A DNA stretch of 64,000 nt from Edaphochlamys debaryana (Eukaryota > Chlorophyta > Chlorophyceae > Chlamydomonadales), in NCBI GenBank assembly GCA_016858145.1, contig JAEHOE010000096.1, positions 434,001-498,000 of the forward strand, given 5' to 3'. Numbering within the stretch: the stretch's first letter is position 1; each line of letters begins with the position of its first letter. Both the position numbers and the translations under genes were made by a program. The notes under the pieces are model-generated. The model was not told the origin of the DNA. It ran no database searches and was given only the letters and a program-made list of their open reading frames with translations. Of the stretch, positions 37,546 to 50,000 are shown piece after piece.

Positions 37546-38035
37546 CCCGCTTGTCATCCCTCCTGCGGCACCCCCCGCGGTGCCCCCCCCCCCTGCCCCC
37601 CCCCCCTGTTTGTGGGGTGGGGGTTGCCATGGCAGCTGTGCTATCCGCAGATAGGGGGCGCAGGGGCTGAGTTAGCAGCACCCTTGGGGTGCATGTGGCC
37701 ATGAAACACGCGAGCGCCCAGGAAGAATGAGTCAGGCAGCATGCAGGGGCAGGGCGGGGCCTCAAGCACTCGCCCTACAGCCTGCTGGCCACTGCGCATG
37801 TCTCGCACGTTGAGACTCCTTGATCTGAAGAGCTTTGAGCTGCGCGCAGCTCCGCCCGCCCGTCCGTCAGGCGCTCGGCCGCCTAGAGTAACTTGGGTTT
37901 CGTCGTCGTCGAGACAAGCAATTGCCGACGATACAAGTTCATGAGACGTGTCGACGAGACACAATACCCGCTCGATCGCTGCCCTTCGCCATTTGCTATC
38001 AAAGCTTTTAGGGCAACACGCGTGAGCGTGACAAC

Positions 38036-41000
38036 ATGGAGTTGTTCCGGCCTGCGCCGCGCGGCGCAGGTCGGCGGAGCATGCTCCTGATGCTAATGGC
38101 TGTTTCGGCTGGAGCTTATGTAGCGCTCGCAGAGAGTGAGTGGCGGCGAACGAGCGAGATACTCATTCGGGGACCTGTCGGGCGTGAAAGTCGAGCTTTT
38201 GCTGTCCTGACACGCTCAGCGCTATCCTGTTGACGCTATGAACACGATGAGCATCGCTGGTGGACACGTTGGGGGTGTGTTTTCGCACACACGCACATTC
38301 CGCATTAAGCGCATACAATCCTGCGCCCCTGCCCTTGTCCAGCCGGGACGCTCACCACTGTGCGCCTCTTCAACGACTTCTCGACGGGGACTGTGTACGA
38401 GGGCCGCCTGGAGGTGCACATCAGCGCCACGGCCACCTACACAACCGTGTGCAGGTGGGCGCGCGGTGGCTGGCTGGGGGGCAACGCGCACGCGGCAGGA
38501 CACGGCCCAGTTGAGGGACGGGTTGAGCTGATGCGATAAGGACTAGCACTGCGGTGGAGGGGAGGGGGGCGCGGCGTGCAAGGTCTCGGGGGCGGGGACC
38601 GGGTGGAGGCAGGGTCGCAGGTGCCCATCCACGCTGTGGCACGCCACGTACCGCCCGCGTGTTGCACAAGGGGGTACGCCTGTCGCCCCGCACTGACCGC
38701 AAAGCCTGTACTGATCTCGCGATTATGCTATAAGGGGTCGCGCCCGCCAATCATCGCGATGTCGTCCACGCGCGCACACACAATGCGCTCGCCATGGGTA
38801 ACCGGTCCTAAACCGCCTCCAGGTTCTGTTTCTAGAGAAGCAAGAGGCTCAAAGCGTTGCATACATGCACTCCATGCCGCCAAGTAAGCGTCTTCACACC
38901 CCTGACTCAAAACTCATCCCCATCCATCATCACACCGACATTATGCGCTGAAAGTACTTTCACAGTGTGACTGGTGTCCCGAGGAGCGCAGACTATGACC
39001 ACCTAGGTCTTCACAGGGGTATATGTATGTGCGAGGCGGCAAACCGTACGTCGAACGTTTTCGCTTTTCGTCCTCGTGCTCGGCCACTGATGAGAAACAG
39101 CAAGGCAGACAAGACCGGCTGCGGCTGCGGCTGCGTGCGCGGGCTCTGAGGTTGCTCCCCATGGCCTGTTCGCGCAGTCCCACTTTAGTTGGCGGTAAAC
39201 TCTCACCCTTGTCCCTTGGCAGCGGTTAGTTCCGTGGGTCGCGTCACCATCATCTATCGTCTTGTGTCCGCTACGGTTTTGGCTGGCCGGGATTATCAAC
39301 TCGCCCTCCATGTACTCCACATGCTCACCAAGCTTGGTTACCGGTAGCACCTGAGAAGGCCAGCGAGTGCGCTGGCAGGAAGGCACGCCCACATTGGGCA
39401 GCCGCCACCGGCTGGATGGAGAAGCCTTGCTCAACCGTAAATAGCATAGCACAACGGGGCACTGCTAGAAGCAAAGCAAAGCCTCGGCGAGGCGTGACAC
39501 GTTGGGCCATGGGATCGAGGGGGAAGATGCACCAGCCGGGCGCTGGCTGCTGGGGTAGGTCGACAGGGGCGGGCACTCGGACTGGCGGGGCGCCCAGCAG
39601 GCACGAATCGACCGCCGTCAAGTCACTCTGGGGAAACCCCTCCAAGCCAGGGAAGGTGTGAGGGGAACTAAATGGCCTGCTGCCCCCCGGTTTCCTGACG
39701 CAGTGAGGAGTTCGACGTGACGGATGCAACCGTCGTGTGCAAGCAGGTGTGTTGCATGCGTGTCTCAGAGGGGTGGGGGGAATGAAGCGGGATTGGGGAT
39801 GAGTTTGTTGAGGTGGGTTGGCAGCCGCTGCGCTTTCCGGCAGGTCATCTCTGCCGGGGTCGGCGAGGCATGTGGCCGCCCCTGATTGAGTGTGACGCCG
39901 CACCCCCCGCCCCCGCCGCTTGCAGCTGGGCCTGCCGCATGCGTCGGTCGCTGTGGTGCCGTCCGCGTGGAGGCCCTATGTCTCGGGTGGGTGCCGGACG
40001 TAACTGCACAGAGAGCCTAGAGAGCCAGGCTCGCTTCGTTGCATGGGTTCCACCCAGCGCGCACTGCGGCACGCACCTGCAGCAGTGCCTGCCCGGGCAG
40101 GGGGCTGCTCCCCACTCCTCCCCTGACTCGATGCAAGCGGTGCAGTGCGCGCGAGCATGCCCCCTCCCACCGCCCGCGCCCGCCCTGCCGCCCGCAGGCG
40201 CCTGGTCCTCCAGCTCGGACGACTCCATCGACCCCGCCTGGCTGGACGACGACCGGGCCGTGGGCCTGACGCAGGTACACGCGGCAGAGTGGATGGGGGG
40301 AGTGGGGTTGGTGGGGGTGGTGGGGTTGGTGGGGTTGGTGGGGGTGGCGGGGATGGTGGGGGTGGCGGCGGGGGCGGAGTGGGGTGGCGGGCAAGCGGGG
40401 GTGGGGGCAGGGGCGCCCGAGGGTGGCACCCATGTCACGTGCGAGCGGCACGGGCGTCGATGGATGCGGCACAAGGCGTAAGGGAGGCCGACGAGGGATG
40501 CACGACAGAAGTCGTAAGGTTAACCAGACAGCTTCGGCCTCTCTTGGGGCCCATCGTAGCTTGCAGCGGCCAGCGTGCGGAACTCCTGTGCTTCCCCCGC
40601 GCGCGTTTCGTACGCACACGACCTTTGTCCGTCCCCGGGACCTGCCCGCCCGCCGCAGGTCAACTGCACCGGCCGGGAGGCGTCCCTCGGGGCCTGCACC
40701 TACTCCACCACGGCCCTGGGCGGCTGCTCCAAGTTCATGGCGGTCGGCGTGCAGTGCTTTGAGGGTGGGTGCCCGAGGGGTGCCGGTGTCGACCAGCGGG
40801 TGGGGGCGTCCGTCGGGGTCCCGGAAGGCCTCTATCAGGGGAGGGGACGGGGCGCCAGCAGCCGAGCGAAGGACGCCCTTGCGGGCGTGTCCCGGGAGCC
40901 TGCTGCAAGCGACGGGCCCCGTGCACGTGAGCCTCATCGGCGTGTCCCGACCCCCACCTCCCGCAGATTCGTACTCGGTGCGCCTCATGACGGGCAACAC

Positions 41001-44000
41001 CACCGTCAACACGGCCAACGCCCAGGGCCGCCTGGAGGTCTTCCTCAACGGAGGGCGAGTGGCGGGGGGTGGGGGGCGGGGGCGCGCGCCGTTACATGGC
41101 ACGGCTTGGGGTGGTCCGGCACCGCACAGAGCAGGCACTCGAGACGGGTTGGTTGGGTGTTCAACTAGATGAATTGTGGAACTGTGGTCTGAAGGCTGTC
41201 TCTCCTCCATCCCCATTCACGCGCTCAGGTGGGGCCCCGTCGGTGACGTGGCCTTTGGCATCAACGAGGCGCAGGTGGGCAGCTGGGCCGGGGGGCGCTT
41301 GGGGCGGGAGCTAGCAGCAGCACCGTCTGTGCTCTCTGGGGGCAGCGAGGGGGCGCAGGTCCCGTTCCATGTTACCCTCGGAGGCAGCATGTCATCGGCA
41401 TGTTTGTTGTTTGCCTGTTCCTCACACCTGCTTCCCCCGCTTTGCACCCAACCAGGTGGTCTGCCGCCAGCTCGGCCTGGACACGGACGGTGCGTGCGGG
41501 GGGTGCAGAGGGCGGACGCAGGGTGGTAGACGGGGGTGCGGACTGATGGCTTGGCTGTGAACGGTCCCCGGCAAGAGCCCTCAAGGCGTGCTCCCTGTCT
41601 AGGGACCCGGGGCCTCGCCCTCGCTCACTGCACTCGTCCTCCCTCCCCCCTCCCCCCTCCCCCCTCCCCCCTCCCCCCTCCCCCTGCTGTGTGCCCAGGC
41701 GCGGCCTTCATCTCGGGCAACCAGTCCACGTACGGCCAGGGTAACCTCCCCCAGCGGATCAAGACCCTCACCTGCGACGGCAGCGAGGACAGCATTGCCA
41801 AGTGCAAGGTCAACGAAGTGCCGTACGACGAGTTCGCGGTGCCCTCCCACAACGTGGCGGTGCAGGCAAGAGGGGCCGGCTGCTGCTGCTCCCTCCCGCC
41901 CCTCGGCCCCACCGTATACACCGTACGGTTACCCGCAGCGCGCCCTGCCCTTCTATACTCATTGACGTCATGCCCTCCCCTTAAAACCCCCTCCCCCGCG
42001 CCCCTGCAGTGCTTCAAGCAGCTGTACAGCGTGCGCTTCCCGCCGGCCGCCACGCCTAACTCCCAGCTGCTGCGCCTCGAGGTGTGTGTGTGTGGGGGGG
42101 GGGGCGCGAGCGGTGGAGGGTACACGGCTACACGCAGTGGCTTTGAGCATGGCTGGGGAGCGCAGTGGCATGTGGGATACTCAGTCAACAGTCAAGGCAG
42201 GGGGGGGCCCACCCTGGCGTCTGTGCTGATGGTCTGTGCCCCCACCGCAGGCCTACGTCAACGGCGCGTTTGGGAGCGTGTGCAGCAACGGCTTTACCAA
42301 TGTAAGGCCGGTGTGCGGTTGGGGACTTGTCTGCCGTCGAGCTACCAGCCAGCAGGCTTCGAGCCTGGAGTCCTGCCGCCCCGCCCAGGCCCCTGAGTCG
42401 AGCCCCTGTCCGCCTCTGCGCTCGCAGGCCGCTCTGCTGGTGGCCTGCCGGCAGCTGGGCTACCCCACCGCCACCAGCAAGGGTAGGCTCCCTCGTCTGC
42501 CGCTGCGAGCACTGCACGGCCTACTAACCCACATGCATCTGCTCTAGGCGCACGCCGCCTACCGGGGTGTTCTTCTCACCCTGCACCCTGCACCCTCACG
42601 CCCGCCCGCCCCACGCAGGCGCTTCCTGGACCGCGGCCTCGGCCTTCATCGGCCTGCCCCCCTACGTCATCGGCAGCGTCACCTGCACGGGCCTGGAGGC
42701 CTCGCTGGTGGACTGCAAGGTCGCCAACGCCACCACCTGCTCCACGGGGAAGCACGTGCAGATCCGCTGCCTTGACTGTGAGACACGCGCTGCCAGCGCT
42801 ATGCGCCCTAATAACTGGCTGCCGGGCCCTTGCGCTCGCCGCACCTCCCACTCTCCCAACCCCACCCCCACCCCCACCGGCCCCGCCCCCCACCGGCCCC
42901 GCCCCCCACCGGCCCCGCCCCCCCCCCCGCAGACGTGTCCATGGACACCAGCCCCGACCAGCAGCGCAACATCTGCCACGACCCCTGGGCCGAGGGCCTC
43001 TCGGTCACCCCCCGGGCGGGCTTCACCACCATGCTGGTGGGCACCCTGGCCTCCAAGGACAAGGACGACAAGACGCAGGTGCGCTGCCGTGGGGGTGCGC
43101 AGGGGCGGGCGGGCGGGGGCTTACGAGCGGAGGCAGACGCCATGACGCGCACACACCGTGGCCGTGACGGCGGCCAAGCCCCGGGGTCGAGCGCCAAGCA
43201 CCTCGCTCGGGTCCCCATACCCGCCCCTTCAACACCCGACCCACAACTCCCAACCTCCACCCCCAACCTCCACCCCCCACCCCCCACCCCCCACCCCCCA
43301 CCCCCCACCCCCCACCCCCCACCCCCCACCCCCCACCCCCCCCACCCCCCACCCCCCACCCCCCAACCCCCACCCCCCAACCCCCAACCTACCCCCAACG
43401 CCTAACGCCCAGGACGTGCTGCTAGTGAGCTGGTCCGAGGACGGCACGCTGTCCGGCCACGTGGCCATCGGCAAGCCCTGGTCCAGCACCTTCGCCTCCA
43501 ACGAGCGCGTCACGTTCGGCTACCTGAGCAAGAAGCCCAAGGCGGTGCAGCTGGCGGTGGGTGCTGGGGCGGGGAAGCTGGACGGGTTGGGGCACGTCTA
43601 GACGTCCAGAGCACATCTGCTCAAGGCCGGAAGGCGGCGAGGGACAGCGTGAGGTAGTGAGGATTGGTCCTGGCATTTAAATTGTCGATGGTTGTGTGCC
43701 CCCCTGAATCGCTCGCTCGCCCACAGGACGTGGATGGCAACGGGCGGGACGACCTGGTGGTCATGTACGAAGACACCGTCATGGTGCGTGGTGGGGGGCG
43801 GCGCGGCGGCAGAGGAGAGGAAGGAGGGGAGATGAAACATGCCCCGACATCTGCATGGGCGTGATGGGCGCATGTGGACATGTCAAGCAGGCCCAGCGGC
43901 AAGTGAGACCCACCTGCCCTCCCGAATCGCTCCCGCAGGTCTCCTCTTCGAGCAGCTTCAGCTCTTTCTCTGACCTTTCAACCTGGGTCACGGACCGTGA

Positions 44001-47000
44001 AGCCCGGTTTGACACCAGCAACACCACTACTCGGGTACAGCTCTTTGTGGATGTGACAGGGGACGGTGCGGCCGACCTGGTGAGTGCGGCCGCGGCAGGC
44101 GTCATGGGCGGCGGGACAGCTAGCTCATTGCATCCGATCAAAGGGCCTGGCTAGGGATTACAGCTTGGCTCCCAAGTCCGCCTGCATGCGTGGATTTTTT
44201 GCAAAGTCATCAGGCGCCCTTGCGCCCTCTCTCAATCCACAGGTATTCTTCGAGCAGTCATCGCTGCGCCTCGCCTACTACGCATCCGACGGCGCCGTGG
44301 CCTTCCTCGACGACGTGGACGGCGATGGGGTGAGGCGCGCCGTACTGCCGTACGGAGATGCCGTACCCCCGCCCCACTCTTGGTTTCTATGCTTGATCAG
44401 CTCCGCTGTGCCCGCGTTCTGCAGGTCACTTGGTTGGAGGCGGCCTCCCTGGGCGCCCGCTGCCCCTCCATCGGAGAGGACTGCTTCGTGCTGACGCGGG
44501 ACATGAACCAGGTGGGTGCGGGGGAGCGGTGATGAGCGTGGCGGCGGGGCTACGTGCTCTTTGTCATTCTACCCATCTTGACGTACGTGCTTACCGGGAT
44601 TTAACGCTCTGCTTGCCACCCTTCCTGCCTTTGTTTCCCTCTCAGGATGGGAAGAAAGACATTGTGCTGGTACGTACGCGTGGCAGGCTAGAATGCAGCT
44701 AGCAGTTGCTGGATACAGTTCTGTGCGTATTCCATAACCCTCGTGTTGATTGCCTGTTGCAGATGTACCTTGACCGTACTACTACTGAGGAGGCAAGATC
44801 AAGGGGGTGGAATAATCCTAGGGGGTACAGGCCCCAACAATGAAGCCTCTCCAGCTTGCGGTTCTGCGGTTCTGACATCCTTCTGACGTCTTGCCGGGGA
44901 CTCGGTGATGGGGCTGTTTGTCCCACCCGCCCCAATCTGCACTTCCACAGGAGATTTTCAAGACCATTGTTGTCGTCAGCCCGCCACTGCCGCTCAACTG
45001 GTGGGTGTTTTCAGGGTTAAGGGTTTTACCCTAGGGGAATACGGTTAAGACGGCTGAAGGCGCAGAACATGACACACGCTTGGCTCCCAACCCCTTCGCA
45101 GGCACCTCTCGAAGCACGCTGCCTTTCCTCGCGGCGCCTGCACCTCACCTCTTGATGTCTTGATTGGAAACTTCATCGGATCCGTCGGCTCAGCTGATGG
45201 CCAAGTGCTGGGGACGACGATGCCACAGGTAAACATCAACACAAACTCGTTAGGCTTGCGCGGCTGGTGCTGCCGCTGTGGCACTGGCTGATTGACTATT
45301 TCCGCCCAAACCCTGTGCTATGTTGTAGATTGCATGCATCAGCTCCTATGATCAAAAGATCTATGTGTCCGGCCACGGCGTTTGGGGCGCCCTGCCGTCT
45401 TCTGAGTATTCATCCATCCAAGTTCGGGATGTGAACAATGACGGCCGCGAGGACCTGGTTGTCCTGGGCCACGTGTCTTCCTTCTACCTCATCTCCACTG
45501 GGAGCTCCTTTGAGAAGCCGCTCAGCACGGCGCAGGCGGACGCTCCCAGCACCATCACCGTGCCGGTGAGTTGCTTGACAGGCGTGACTTGCCTATGAGG
45601 CCTGCTGATTTAGAACATGCCGTGTTGGCTTGCTTGTGGAAAGTTTCAAAGCCGATCTGAACGGAACTTGCCTCCATGTGTGTAGGCGAGCAACATTCTC
45701 GAGCTGGGCGAGACGGACGACAGTGAGTACCCCTGCAAGCAAGCAAATTGCGTGCCACCATTTGGGCGAAGGTCTAAACGGTTGCCTGAACGAATCCTTC
45801 CCCTCTATCCGCACAGCTTCGGCCGCCTTTGTCGCCACAACTACCAATGTATGTTGACCGGGGGGCACGCGGGGGCTGGGCACCTGTGCGCCCCATCTCA
45901 CTGTGTCGCGTCTGCTGACACGCCCGCCGCTTTCCCTGCCGCAGGAGCCTCCCCGCGAGCTCAAGTGCGGCCCACCCTCGCGCGTGGCGGCCTACGTCAG
46001 CAACCGCCGCCTGGACCCCTCGGACCGCTGCGGCGCCACGGGCGTGCCGGACTACGTGACCCGGGCCGCGGCCAGCGGCACCCACGTCTTCTTCCACAGC
46101 CTGGTGCCGCTGCTGGCCGGCCTCAACCTCACCTACCGCAGCGACGCCGACATCAGCACGGCCGCCAACCTGCCCCAGTGAGGCCCGGCGCGCGCGCACC
46201 AGCTGGGCTTAATGCTAGGGCGGCATGAGCAAGTGGTGGACCTGCCACAATTGCAGGAGATTGAAGATCACACGTCCTGCCCCGTTGAAGCTTGCCTATA
46301 AAATATTTCTCCGTCCTCTTAACCCCCCAGGATTGTCAAGAGCACCAACCCGAAGGCCGAGGTGGTTGTGGTGGTTGGCGGCGAGGACTACGACACCGAC
46401 CTCAGCGGCATCCTGCTGGGCGCCCAGTCCATGAGCACCTTCTCGACCTCCGTCACCTCCTTCGCAGTGACCTACGCCTACGACGGCGTGGAGCTGGACA
46501 TGCCCTCGCTCACCGCAGAGCAGGTGTGGGCCCGCCCGCCCGGTGTCTGCATGCTGCACCCCTGACGTGGGAGGCCCCGGAAGCAGGCAGGCTTGTTGAT
46601 GGCACGCCATGATCCTCTATCCGCTCCCTGTGCTGCGCTATCCCAACAGGTGCCCGCCTACGTGCAGCTGGTCATGGCGCTGAGCATGAGTCTGTCCGCT
46701 GCGGGCAAGTACCTGGCCCTGGCGCTGTCGCCCACGGCCACGTACCTGGGGGTGCCCTGGCACGCCATCGAGCCCTACGTGCACCTCTTCCAGCTCAAGG
46801 CCTTCGACCTGGGCGGCAACGAGGTCGAGGGCTCCCTGCCGTACGTGGAGGCCCCCTTGTACGACTGGTGAGTTTTGCACCAGTGGGGGATGGACGAATG
46901 AACAACATCAAGGGGCGGGAGCATGGACGACGGCCATGTCCAAGCGCGCCCTTTACTACAACCGGCTATTCCCCCCGCGCTCCCTTGTGTGTGCCAGCCT

Positions 47001-50000
47001 GGAGGCCACTGGCTACTCGGTCAACAGCATGGTCGACCAGCTGCTGGCGGCGGGGGTGCCGCCGCAGGTGGGCGGGCGCTTTCGGCCTTGGGCCGAGACT
47101 GCTGGCCGGTGGGCTCCTCCAGCGTCCTGCTGGCTGACCCCGTGTATGTCCAATCCCGCCTTTGCAGAGGATGACGCTGGTTTCAAACGCAATGGGCCGC
47201 AGCTTCCTCCTTGATTCTGAGGGATTTGTGGCGGGTAAGGCGGAGGACGGGCCGCTAGCTAGCTACGTTGGCTTCAAACCTTTCATACTTGTGGGTATTG
47301 CCATGTGCAGATGCCGGTCTGCCGGGACCATGCATGGGCAAGAAGGGTTTGCTGGACCAGGCAGAGCTCAAGCAGCTGATCTCGTCCACAAACACGGGCC
47401 TCGACGCGGACGCTCACGTGCTCACTGCATTCTACGGCCCCAAGCTGAACCAGTTTGCGCAATGGGAGGACGAGCTGACGCTATCAAGCAAGGTGCGCTG
47501 AAGCGCGCGAGCTGCTGTGCATGCAACGCATCCCCACCAACCCAACCAGCACCAACCCGCAACGCAGGTCTGCTTCGCGCGGCTGCATTGCCTAGGAGGG
47601 GTCGGTTTGTATGATATTGACAGCGACAATTACGGGAAGCTCCTGGAAGGCATAGCCCCCAAGGTCCTCAGTGACCCCGAGATGTGCCTGACCTTCAAGC
47701 CGCCAGAGTGCACCAACACAAGTGAGCGCATGGGCACCGCACCTTGGGGCAGTGCGGCCCACCTCCGCACCGCAGGGCAAATGGCGCCTCCCTTACCGCC
47801 CACCACCGCACCGCCCCCTGCCCCCCGGCCCTGCAGTGAGCGCTCAAGGCACCTCCGCCATTGGTGCACCCACGCTGATTGCTTCGATTGAGGAGTCTGA
47901 GTTTCTGCTCTACGAGTTCCAGAAGACGTGGGAGGACGCTGAGGCGTACTGCGTTGCTGCGGGTGGCCACCTGGCCAGCATCTCAAATGGCAAGCGGCCC
48001 ATTGAACGCATGGGATCGACAGGAGGCCTGTAAGCTTACTTTGTCAAGGATACACTAACATCTCGCTGCCCTGCGTGTATGTAGGTGGCGAATCGGCCGC
48101 TATCTATTCGCTTTTTTCGGGCTGGGCTGGTGAGTTTGCACAGGCCCCGACCTCAAAACCCGCATTTTGATGGTTCCTTACAAACTCCTTCATGCGCACC
48201 TGCCGGATCCAGCCGCTGGCGGCATCAGCTCCGACGAGATCTACACTAACCGCGCGGTCTACGTATGGCTGGGAGCGTCTGACACGGGTAGGCCCGCCCT
48301 AGGCGACTAGTGTGACTAAACCATTCGGTTTACTGCATGCTAGCTACGGAACCCTTCGAAGTAGTTCTGACCGTGACAGCTTTCGCATTTGCAGCACAAG
48401 AAGGCCGCTTTGTGTGGACGGCAGACGGATCGGATTTGGTGTACACCAACTGGGAGACTGGTCAGCCCGACTCGAAGTAAGACCATGCGGCATACAGATC
48501 ACACTTTCCAAGCTTGTGGCAACCCTTTCTTCCCGTGACCCTGCCCGTGCACAGGTACGGTGGCGAGGACTGCGTGGCTGCTACGGTCAATCTGATGGAC
48601 AGCACTGGCCCCGGTATTCGGGAGGTGGAGTCCACGTCGTGAGTTGTCAGACGCAGCCATGCCGCTCCTTGCTTTACGCTTTACCTTGTTAGGAGCAACC
48701 CGCCCGTGAGACGAAAATCCTCCTCTCTTCTCACAGGGCAACTTGGTTGGACGTTGGCTGCACCATCTCTCTCCCCTTCATGTGCAAACGTGGGTACGGA
48801 CGGGGCAGCCTCTTGGTGCATGAAAGTTTGTTTTCCGCATCTACCGTCACGCTGTTTGCGCTGTCTCCAGGTGCCAAGACTGTCACCCAGGGCTTTCCCG
48901 AGCCTCTCCGAGTCCCTCTCCCCACCGCAACTTTGCTTGCGTTCGGCAAGTTCGACAACGGCACGGAGCTGGCCCTGACCATGGCGGAGGCCTCCAAGCT
49001 CTGCCGCACACTGGGGGTAAGCGCCCTTTCAAGCTCTAAGTTCGGTCTGAGGAAGGAAGCCTCAACCTTCGCTGTGCCACTGATGCAGGCCGAGCTTCCC
49101 AGCCTGACGGATCCGTACGTCATTGAGGGCCTCCTTCGTGGAGACATCCCTAGCCTTCCGTCGCTCTTCTGGCTTGGCTTGCGAAGGTGGAAGAGGCGGG
49201 CGGGTGGGCAAGGAGACAGGGAAGCTGGGGGTTTGGACACAGCCAAGGACTCAGGCACAGTGACTCAGGGACACTAGAGGAGGATCATGATAAGGCGCAC
49301 CCTGACCTGCAGTACTCCATCCCTCCCTGCGCAGTTTTGGGGACGGCGCCGCCTTCTGGTCCGATGGAAGCCTGAACCCCGACAGCCCTCTGGTGGAGTG
49401 GACCGCCTCTGATTTCGGCAGCAGCGCATGCTCGATGTTGGTCGGCAAGGCCGGCACCGTGCGCGAGTTTGACGATGTGAGTGTTGGGGTACGAACCCCA
49501 TTGGGTATGGCGCCGGTCGGGGCCCATGCCCATTCGGTACGGCCCTGCCTGGGTCTGCGTCCTGAGTCAGTGGGCAAGACTAGCAATACGAAATGTCAAA
49601 GCCCCCAGCTAACCCTGCCCTGTCCTGATTGCCGTTGCGCAGTTCACGGTGTACGGCTTCTGGAACACGTCAGCGCTGGCTGAGGCCAACCGGCTCTCGC
49701 CTCCGCCGCCGCCGCGGCCCCCCACTCCGTCGCCTCCCAGGCCACCCAGCCCGCGGCCCCCCACCCCGCGGCCCCCCAGTCCACGCCCGCGGCCACCGGG
49801 CACTGCGAAGGCGCCGCCGTTCCCACCGTCATCTCCGGACCTTGTGTTTGCACCCGCACCCCCTCCGGAAGCGCCCGGCACACCGCCGCCACCACCCAAC
49901 CAGTATCTCACTCTGCAGCACGGGCTCTACTCCATGTCTTGCGGCGAGCGACTCCCGGTGGTATGCCAGAAAGGTGGGGCTAGTTGACACGTAGCGTAGG

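Larger units (their letters stand above)
32793..38035. other. Gene-poor 5.2 kb with minisatellites; upstream region of the lectin mosaic gene
   Basis: No ORF here has a domain I recognise. The longest (33558-34322 plus, 254 codons) is Pro/Gly/Arg-rich with no visible family motif. The first few hundred bases should include the 3' UTR of glutamate dehydrogenase and the last few hundred the promoter of the lectin gene. Composition is less GC-extreme than the genes to the left. It holds a microsatellite, two related GAATCC minisatellites and a 20-bp palindrome, listed separately. The mixture looks like decayed repetitive DNA. Confidence 0.55.

Noticed and set aside
44700..45000. Possible end of the SRCR gene and start of another gene
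   Set aside because: A 30-nt exon with a GC donor (44763-44792) followed by exon 44951-45000 restores a continuous frame, so no boundary is needed.
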